From the NCBI GenBank assembly GCA_003477185.1, contig DMTJ01000128.1, positions 1 to 6,350 of the forward strand: DNA of 6,350 nucleotides, in the 5' to 3' direction. This document shows, piece by piece, positions 1-6,350 of this stretch. This stretch comes from Lentisphaeria bacterium (GTDB lineage Bacteria; Verrucomicrobiota; Lentisphaeria; JABSQK01; UBA12247). The position numbers were made by a program, and so were the translations under genes. The notes under the pieces were generated by a model that searched no databases, was not told where the DNA came from, and saw only the letters and a list, made by a program, of their open reading frames with translations. Numbering within the stretch: position 1 is the stretch's first letter; every line of letters begins with the position of its first letter.

Positions 1-243
1 CGGGATCGAGACGACCACAGTTTGGCTGGTCCCGGTTCCCGCCACAAAGGTGACTTGTGTGGTGGAGATCGCGGTGTAATCGCTGGTGCTGGCCGCGGTG
101 CCGGTGAGAAGATCGCTGTAGCTGATGACCAAATCGGTGGCCAAGGCACCAGCACCGGTAATCGTCAGGTCGATGATGACACTGTGTGTGGTCGTTGCCT
201 CGCCGACGCTCGATGTGGCGGTGCGGTAGCCGATGCTGGCGAA
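1..243 (-). repeat. Calx-beta unit 18, C-terminal part outside window
   Basis: The first 81 residues of a unit are present: IGYRTATSSVGE, TSDY, then the strand up to TVVVSIP, where the window ends before the acidic loop. The start departs from consensus (GYRT where most units have FQSA). Confidence 0.87.
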
Positions 244-3200
244 CTCACCATCATTGATGGTGATGATGTGATTGGTGGTACTGCCCAGAGCGCCGAACGT
301 CGGATTACTCATACGCAGGTCGACGGTTTCGTCGCCTTCGATGATAAAATCATTAATCACCGGGACGCCGATCACGGCCGTGGCTGCTGTGGCCGTGCCT
401 GCCGGGAAGGTCACCGTCTCAGGGATGGCCAGCGCCGCATAGTCGGTGCCGCTGGTAGCGTTACCGGTGAGTAAGTCACTGACATCGAGCGTCAGGTTAT
501 TCCCCAGCGTACCACCACTGGGCAAGGTCAACTCGAGGATGACATTCTGGGTGGTCGTGGCCTCGGTTAGGTTTGAGGCGCTGTTCTGGAACTGAACGAT
601 CGGGTCGCTTTCATCGTCGTTGATGGTGACCGTGTGATTGCTGGTGTTGCCGACGCCGAGTGTCCCCGAACTGGCAAGGCGCAGGTTGATGGTCTCGTCG
701 CCCTCGGTGTAGGTATCGTTCTGAATGGTGATCGAGACGACCTGCGTGGCTCCGGACGTGGAGCCGGCGGCAAAGGTCAAAATCACAGGGCTCGCCAGCG
801 CCGCATAATCCGAGCCACTTGTGGCGCTGCCTGTGCCAAGATCTGTGACTTCGATATAGCCATCGGCGACCAGCGCCGCACTCGCCACCAGCTCGACAAT
901 GACAGTGTGGACCGTGTTGGTTTCGGTGACGGTGCTGCTGCTGATCTGGAAGGTCGCGACACCGTCGTTATCCAAGATGGTGACTTCGTGCTCGGTCTGC
1001 GGCCCGAGTGAGGCAGGTCCGCTGACCGCAGTCAAGGCCAGGTCGATCGTTTCATCCGGTTCACCGATGGTGTCATCCAGAATTGGAATCTGGAGAAACA
1101 GCCCGGTGCCACTGGTGGACCCGACCGGGAAACTGAGTGTCTGGGTGCCAACCGCGGTAAAATCGGTCCCTGCCGTGGCCGTTCCGCTCAGCAGGTCGCT
1201 TACCTCGACAGTGACCTCATTGCCAAGAGTAACGCCACCATCCAAACTCAGAATCATGCCGATGAAATGCAAGACGTTGTTTTCGTTGATCGAGCTGGCG
1301 ATCAACTGGAAGTCAACTGTGCCGTCGTTTTCATCGTCTAGGATGGTGACGGTGTGATCGGTGGGCGCCCCTAGGACAACGCCATCGGCCGTGACCACAT
1401 TGGAGAGTTGTAGATTAATGGTTTCGCTGCCTTCGAGGACCGAGTCCTGCAGAATAGAGATCGGCACGACTTGGGTCGCCCCGCTGCCGGAAGCAGCGGG
1501 AAAGACGACCGAAACTGGTGCGGCGATTGCGCTGAAGTCGATCGCGCTGGTCGCGCTGCCAGTCAACAGATCGGTCACGTCTACGGTCAGCGGACCGGTC
1601 AGCGGTGTGCCTGAAGGAATGGTCAGTTCCACCACCACGTTGTGCGTGGTATCGGCTTCGCCGACGCTGCTGGCAGAGGACTGGAAGGCGACAAACGACC
1701 CGTCGTCGTCGCTGATGGTGACCTGATGGTTGCTTGTGGACCCCACAGACGCTGGCCCACTCACGCCGGTGATGCGCAGGTCTACGGACTCATGGCCTTC
1801 CGTAAGTGCATCAGGGAGAATGTTGATCGGGAACGTGAGGGTATCGCCATTATTTGCGCCGGCCGCAAAGGTAAGCGTAATCGGGCTGGCCAGTGCGCTG
1901 TAATCGGTCGCACTGGTGGCACTGCCAGTCAGTAGATCGGTGATGCTCACGACGATGTCTGCGGGTGCGACGCCACCTGTGGTCATGAGCTCGACCACAA
2001 CAGCAATGGTTCCGGATTCGCCAGCTGAAGCGCTGGTGGCGCTCTGGAACTCAACGGTCCCGTTGAAATCATCATCGACGATGGTAATGACGTGATTGCT
2101 GGTCGCGCCAATCTGCCCTGGCGAACTCGGGTTGCTGAGGCGCAGGTTTACAGTCTCGCTCGATTCAAGTAACGCATCGTCAATGATGCCCAATGGGATG
2201 ACTTGGGTGGCCCCTGTCGCCGTACCTGCAGCGAAGGTAAGGGTGAGCAAGCCCGTCGCCCCATAGTCCGTCCCCGAAGTTGCTGAGCCACCGCCTATGT
2301 CGGCGACATCCACAGTGAAATCAGACGGCAGCGGGCCGCCGCCCGGGAGTTCCAGCTCGACGACAATGAATTGCGTAGTAGCAGCCTCGGTCACGCTGCT
2401 GGCCGACGTTGTGAAGGTGAAGTTTGCGGTGTCGTCATCAATGATCGTTGCCTGATGGGGTGTTGTTGCCCCGAGTGATGCGGGCCCCGTGGGATTGGAC
2501 ATCAAGAGGTCGATTGTCTCGTTCGGCTCGAACAGCACATCGTCCAGCAGCGTAATGACAACATGCCTCGTGGTTCCAGGCGCAGACCCAGCCGGAAAGG
2601 TCACTGTCACCGGAACTGGCAGCGCCGTGTAGTCCGTAGCGCTGGTGGCAGACCCCGTCAGGAGATCGGTCACGTCAACAGTCGCATCCGTGGCAGCAGA
2701 GCCGCTCGAAATCTCAACGACCACGGTCAGGATCAACCCGTCTTCCGTATTGGAACTGGTGGCAGACTGGAACTCAATGATCGCCACCTCGTCATCAACA
2801 ATCGTCACCACATGCTCAGTGGTGGCTCCCAAAGTCAGGAGTCCGGTCGGATTGCTGAGCTGAAAGTCAATCACCTCCAGCCCTTCGCCAGCCGCATCGT
2901 CCAAGATCGAAATCGGGACCGCTTGTGTCTCACCGTCAGTAGCTCCCGAGGAAAAGGTTACGGTTAGCCCCGCAAACGCAGCGTAGTCAGTCGCGCTGGT
3001 GGCAGAGCCGGAGAGTGCATCAGAGACGTCAATGGTGACGTCTGCTGGCAGGGCACTGGGCGTGTTGAGCACGACGACAATGTTGTGTGTTGTGTTTGCT
3101 TCGTCGACCGAGCTGGCACCAGACTGAAAAGTGACTGTCGGGGCATCATCATCCGTGATCGAGACGACATGATTGGACGTCGCCCCGAGTGCCCCAAGTA

Positions 3201-6200
3201 CTGATGGATTCTGCAATTGCAGAGCGATCGTCTCGTTATCCTCCGTCGCGACATCACCAAGGATACCGATCGCAATGACCACAGTTGTCCCATCGGCTGC
3301 CCCCGACGCAAAGGTCACTGTAATCGGCGTACTGAAGGTATAATCGGTGGCTGTTGTAGCAGTTCCACTCCCAAGATCTGCGATGTCGACAGTGGTATCA
3401 GCGGGCAAGGTCCCACTGGGCAATTGCAAGGTAACCACGACGTTGTGTGTAGTGTTTGCTTCGCCGACAGAGCTGGTGCTGGCCTGGAAGGTCAACGAAG
3501 CGAAGTCGTCATCCGTGATAGTGGAAACGTGGATCGTCTGACTCCCAATCACACCAGGCCCGGCCACATTACTGAGCGCCAAATTTAGCGTCTCGCTTCC
3601 CTCGACAAGCGTATCAGGTGTGATCGGTATCGAAACAACCTGGGTATCCCCTGGATTACTGCCGCTTGGAAAGGTGACTGCCTGTGGCGTACCAATCGCA
3701 GTGTAGTCCGTATCGCTGGCCGCTGTCCCCGAAAACTGGTCGGCGACATCCACAGTGACATCCGCTGGCAGCGCCGTGCCCCCGCTCAGTTCGACAACCA
3801 CAAACAGAGTCCCAGCGCTTTCGCCGATGCTGCTCGTCGCCGACTGAAATTCGACCAAGGCCTGATCGTCGTCTACGATCGTCACGATGTGCTCGGTCGA
3901 GGTACCAAGAGTTGCGGCGCCACTCGGGTTGCCCAATTCAAGAACGATCGTTTCGTCGCTTTCCGTGGTTGCATCCTGAAGTATACCGACCGGCACAATC
4001 TGGGTGTCACCATTGGCAGAACCCGCCAGAAACGTCAGAGTCACCGGGCTAGCCAAGGTTGTGTAGTCGGTCCCATTAGCTGCACTGCCGCTCAGTAAAT
4101 CCGTGACCTCAAAGGTGATGTCGACCGGTGTCGGCCCCGAAATGCTCAGAACAACAATGACATCTTGGGTCGTATTGCCTTCGTTAACCGAACTGCTGCC
4201 AGACTGGAAACTGATGGAGGCGGCATCGTCATCGAGGATGGAAATGCTATGGGTTGTCGTCGTGCCAAGCGCTAATGGCGAGCTGGAGTTGGCCAGAACT
4301 AGATCGATGGTCTCCGTGGCTTCAATGGTCGGGTCATCCAAAATGGTGACCGATACCACAACGGTGGCACCATCAGCCGCAGCAGCTGGGAAAGTAACGG
4401 TGACAGGACTGCTGATCGCGGTGTAATCCAAACCGTTAGCCGCCGTGCCGCCACCGAGGTCCAAGACGTCAACAGTCCACGGGGCATCGAGAGTACCGCC
4501 GCCCGGGATAGACAGCGCCACAACCACATCCTGCGTTGTATTCGCTTCGTTCACGCTACTGGATCCGGACGCAAAGTTGACGGTCACCACATCGTCATCT
4601 GTGATCGTGGCTTCGTGGGTATCCACGGCACCGATCACTGCGCCACCAGTAGGGTTGGAGAGGTTCAAATCTACGGTCTCACCACCTTCAACAACCAAAT
4701 CATTCTGAACCGGGATATTCACCACAACAGTCGCTCCATCGGCACTGCCAGCGCTGAAGGTTACGGTGATCGGCGAAGCAAGAGTCGTGTAATCCGTCCC
4801 ACTATCCGCAGTGCCTGTGAGCAAGTCTGTGATGTCCGCAGTCGCATCCGCCCCCAGGGTTCCGCTGGGCATGGAAAGGACAAGCACGACAGCATGGTTT
4901 CCCGTGCTCTCATTCGCAGTCGCGCTACTGGACGAGTCAAAATTGATGCTTGGCGCAACGTCGTCATCCGAAATGGTCACAATATGGCTGGTGACTACGC
5001 CCAGACTTGCGTTGCTCGGATTGCCCAGTTGCAGGTTGACGGTTTCACTGGTTTCGAGCTGGATATCGTCCAGGATTGGCACTGTGACCACCACAGTATC
5101 GCCGCCAGCAGAGCCAGCGGGAAAGGTAAGAATGATCGGCACAGCCAATGACGTGTAGTCCGTGGCCGAAGTAGCTGTGCCGGTAAGTAGGTCGGTGACC
5201 TCCACAGTCACCTCGTCCGCGATCGTACCGCCCCCGTCAACGGACAGCACCAAAACGACATCATGGCTGGTCGTACTCTCGACCACGCCAGTTGCAGAGT
5301 CCGCAAACTCCACACTGACGTCCTCATCATCGAGGATGGTGAACCTATGATTGGTCGGAGCCCCGAGGACAACACCACCGCCCCCCACTGCGTTCGATAG
5401 GCGAAGGTCGATGGTCTCGTCCCCCTCCCCTAGCAGATCTTCCAGAACGGGAATCGATACGACAGCCGTCGTGGTGTCCGGCGAGCCGGCAGGAAAGGAT
5501 ACGGTCAACGGTGAACCAAAATTAGCATAATCGGTGCCACTCGTAGCTGTATCGCCAGCAATGTCTGTGACGTCTACAAAGAGGTCGGTCGGGATGGTGC
5601 CGCCGAACGGCAAGGTGAGACGAATCATTACGGGATGGACAACAGTATCCTCGGTGCGCGAGGAGTTGGACGTTTCGAACGCAACAAACGGATTGTCGTC
5701 GTCGGTGATCCTGAACTCATGGCTCGTTTGAGCACCTGCAGACGCCGAACCGGAGACAGCCGAGATCGCGAGATCAATGGACTCATTTCCCTCAGTCGTA
5801 GCATCGTCAATCACACCAATCGGGACCACAATTGTGGCGCCGTTGATGGATCCCGCCGAGAATGTGAGTGTGACCGGCGTGGCTAGCGCCCCGTAGTCAG
5901 TGCCTGACGCGGCAGCGCCAGTTAGTTGGTCCGTCACGTTCACGATCGCATCCTCCGCGAGCGAACCGGAGGCCAGGCTCAGAACAAGGACAACGTCAGT
6001 GGTTGCCGTGAACTCATCAATCGTCGAACTCGTCGCCGATTGAAACCCAACTCTGCCCAAGGTCTCGTCATCCGTGATCGTGGCCGTGTGGTTGGTCTGC
6101 GTACCGAGCGCGCCAAAGCTGGGATTGGATAAGCGCAAGTCGACGGCCTCGGCGCCCTCCACATCTGTGTCCTGAATGACCGGAATGGAGACGACCACGG

Positions 6201-6350
6201 TATCGCCGTTAACTGAGCCAGCGGAAAAAGTGAGCGTGGTGGGCGCAGCAAGCGCGGTGTAATCCGTGGCGCTCTCGGCAGCCCCAGAAAGTAAATCCGT
6301 CACATCGAAAAACAGATCGCTTCCCAACGCGCCGCCCGAGGTTAACTCAA
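1..6350 (-). CDS. Giant tandem Calx-beta repeat protein, partial at both ends; probable secreted or surface calcium-binding protein (adhesin-like)
   Basis: Codons run from 6348 down to 1 in a single frame. I read every triplet and found no stop and no frame change over 2,116 codons. The translation is 16 complete and 2 partial Calx-beta domains (the family of the Na/Ca exchanger regulatory domain and integrin beta-4). Every complete unit keeps the acidic residues that bind calcium in the exchanger's CBD1 domain: Glu in the first strand (SSVxE), Asp in (G/A)TDY, Asp and two Glu in the D-x-x-x-E-x-x-E loop, and the closing D-D-D cluster. No signal peptide, membrane segment, RTX nonapeptide, catalytic domain or anchor is visible. 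The segment has no Cys, no Lys, one Trp and about 13 Arg. From family knowledge, such arrays form rigid calcium-stabilised stalks in extracellular proteins; a type I-secreted adhesin is the likeliest role, but an S-layer-like or other matrix protein is possible. Domain identity is very secure; the cellular role is inferred. Confidence 0.95.
244..609 (-). repeat. Calx-beta unit 17 (122 aa)
   Basis: Complete unit: VQFQNSASNLTE, GTDY, loop INDFIIEGDE. It closes on TINDGE, with Gly at the middle position of the terminal acidic cluster, the weakest calcium cluster in the window. Confidence 0.9.
610..963 (-). repeat. Calx-beta unit 16 (118 aa)
   Basis: The shortest complete unit: ATFQISSSTVTE, GSDY, loop QNDTYTEGDE, closing TINDDE. 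The usual LSNPxG segment is replaced by LASSGTLG. Confidence 0.9.
964..1329 (-). repeat. Calx-beta unit 15 (122 aa)
   Basis: Complete unit: VDFQLIASSINE, GTDF, loop LDDTIGEPDE. It closes on TILDND: the middle Asp of the terminal calcium-binding cluster is Asn. Its middle strand matches unit 4. Confidence 0.9.
1330..1701 (-). repeat. Calx-beta unit 14 (124 aa)
   Basis: Complete unit: FVAFQSSASSVGE, AIDF in place of GTDY, loop LQDSVLEGSE, closing TILDDE. It has the same length and the same VVLGAPTDH insert as unit 3. Confidence 0.9.
1702..2067 (-). repeat. Calx-beta unit 13 (122 aa)
   Basis: Complete unit: VEFQSATSASAGE, ATDY, loop LPDALTEGHE (first Asp replaced by Pro), closing TISDDD. Its GVSGPASVG segment matches the end of unit 2. 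Confidence 0.9.
2068..2430 (-). repeat. Calx-beta unit 12 (121 aa)
   Basis: Complete unit: FTFTTSASSVTE (Thr instead of the usual Gln), GTDY, loop IDDALLESSE, closing TIVDDD. The middle region is glycine-rich (IGGGSATSG) where most units have DLLTG. Confidence 0.9.
2431..2787 (-). repeat. Calx-beta unit 11 (119 aa)
   Basis: Complete unit: IEFQSATSSNTE, ATDY, loop LDDVLFEPNE, closing TIIDDD. The Arg in TTRHV (2566-2568) ends the stretch without Lys or Arg. Confidence 0.9.
2788..3144 (-). repeat. Calx-beta unit 10 (119 aa)
   Basis: Complete unit: VTFQSGASSVDE, ATDY, loop LDDAAGEGLE, closing TIVDDE. Its first half resembles unit 9 (EANTTHN, LPAD). Confidence 0.9.
3145..3504 (-). repeat. Calx-beta unit 9 (120 aa)
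   Basis: Complete unit: LTFQASTSSVGE, ATDY, loop LGDVATEDNE, closing SITDDD. The strand after TDY is shortened (TFSTPITVTF). Its first-strand DNA is close to that of unit 10 at an offset of exactly 360 bases. Confidence 0.9.
3505..3864 (-). repeat. Calx-beta unit 8 (120 aa)
   Basis: Complete unit: VEFQSATSSIGE, DTDY, loop TPDTLVEGSE, closing TITDDD. The middle strand LPADVTVDVAD recurs almost unchanged in units 9 and 10. Confidence 0.9.
3865..4224 (-). repeat. Calx-beta unit 7 (120 aa)
   Basis: Complete unit: ISFQSGSSSVNE, GTDY, loop LQDATTESDE, closing TIVDDD. The first loop Asp is Gln; the second Asp and both Glu are kept. Confidence 0.9.
4225..4590 (-). repeat. Calx-beta unit 6 (122 aa)
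   Basis: Complete unit: VNFASGSSSVNE, GLDY in place of GTDY, loop LDDPTIEATE, closing SILDDD. It holds the only tryptophan codon of the window (4477-4479, in DAPWTVDV). The first strand SSVNEANTTQDV is nearly the same as in unit 7. Confidence 0.9.
4591..4959 (-). repeat. Calx-beta unit 5 (123 aa)
   Basis: Complete unit: INFDSSSSATANE, GTDY, loop QNDLVVEGGE, closing TITDDD. The first loop Asp is replaced by Asn, in a QND form shared only with unit 16. Confidence 0.9.
4960..5322 (-). repeat. Calx-beta unit 4 (121 aa)
   Basis: Complete unit: VEFADSATGVVE, ATDY, loop LDDIQLETSE, closing TISDDD. The middle strand DEVTVEVTDLLTGTAT closely matches unit 15 (NEVTVEVSDLLSGTAT). Confidence 0.9.
5323..5694 (-). 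repeat. Calx-beta unit 3 (124 aa)
   Basis: Complete unit: FVAFETSNSSRTE, GTDY, loop LEDLLGEGDE, closing TILDDE. It is joint longest because of a glycine-rich insert, NAVGGGGVVLGAP, before the last strand. Only unit 14 shares the VVLGAPT(N/D)H form. An Arg in this unit (5344-5346) is the last basic residue before a 925-codon stretch without Lys or Arg. Confidence 0.9.
5695..6063 (-). repeat. Calx-beta unit 2 (123 aa)
   Basis: Complete unit with first strand VGFQSATSSTIDE (one residue longer than the usual SSVxE), GTDY, loop IDDATTEGNE and closing RITDDD. Its end (SAVSGSASAG) resembles that of unit 13, part of the 11-unit echo. Confidence 0.9.
6064..6350 (-). repeat. Calx-beta unit 1, N-terminal part outside window
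   Basis: The last 95 residues of a unit are present. It has ATDY, the loop IQDTDVEGAE, a DLRLSNPSFGALG strand, and closes on TITDDE. The first strand with its Glu ligand lies beyond the window edge. Confidence 0.88.

Noticed and set aside
22..474. Plus-strand open frame of 150 codons with a Gly/Asp/Arg-rich product
   Set aside because: Antisense shadow of units 17 and 18. The composition is that of a complement frame and no ribosome binding site or domain is evident.
899..1726. Two consecutive plus-strand frames (899-1357 and 1361-1726) that look like a small operon
   Set aside because: Both are Ser/Thr/Val-rich antisense readings of the Calx-beta repeats. Their near-adjacency reflects the roughly 365-base repeat period.
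2964..3311. Minus-strand open frame of 115 codons with an ATG start
   Set aside because: It is out of frame with the continuous 2,116-codon reading, overlaps it fully, and has an Arg/Ser-rich low-complexity product.
4615..5151. A 178-codon plus-strand open frame, the longest closed frame in the window
   Set aside because: It is wholly antisense to units 4 and 5. Its translation has no recognisable domain, and similar frames recur with the repeat period, as expected from the codon pattern of the real gene.
1..6350. Evenly spaced repeats of about 360 bases, considered as a CRISPR-like, satellite or non-coding array
   Set aside because: Spacing is always a multiple of three, the frame is kept, and conservation is at protein level. 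These are protein domain repeats, too long and too diverged for CRISPR.
1..6350. Cadherin-like or bacterial Ig-like (BIg) domains instead of Calx-beta
   Set aside because: The TDY turn, the D-x-x-x-E-x-x-E loop followed by an L-x-L-S-N-P strand, and the closing T-I-x-D-D-D are the Calx-beta signature. Cadherin LDRE and DxNDN motifs are absent.
1..6350. Internal start at an in-frame minus-strand ATG
   Set aside because: The few in-frame ATG codons lie inside Calx-beta strands, with repeat sequence continuing upstream, so none is a credible start.

Overview
The window is filled by one protein-coding frame on the minus strand. It is open for all 2,116 codons, with no in-frame stop, no start that can be assigned and no intergenic gap. 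The N-terminus lies beyond position 6350 and the C-terminus beyond position 1. The protein is a tandem array of Calx-beta domains: 16 complete units of 118 to 124 residues, plus a partial unit at each edge. Each complete unit opens with a V-x-F-Q strand, has a (G/A)TDY turn and an acidic D-x-x-x-E-x-x-E loop, and closes on a T-I-x-D-D-D motif.

Layout, read in the direction of translation: partial unit 1 (6350-6064), units 2 to 17 (6063-244), partial unit 18 (243-1). The units abut with no linkers. I see no RNA gene, mobile element, CRISPR array, promoter or terminator. The plus-strand open frames are antisense shadows of this coding sequence.

Arrays this long are typical of giant secreted or surface-anchored bacterial proteins, such as RTX-type adhesins exported by type I secretion, in which calcium stiffens the chain. 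The composition fits: no cysteine, no lysine, and a 925-codon stretch without lysine or arginine. The secretion signal, any adhesive head and any anchor are outside the window, so adhesin is an inference. The organism is most likely a bacterium with moderately GC-rich DNA (uninterrupted frame, giant repeat protein); I cannot place it further.

The most notable structure inside the array is a higher-order pattern. Units 2-4 resemble units 13-15 in order, 11 units (about 4.0 kb) apart, while units 6-10 look more like their immediate neighbours. This suggests both block duplication and local tandem duplication.
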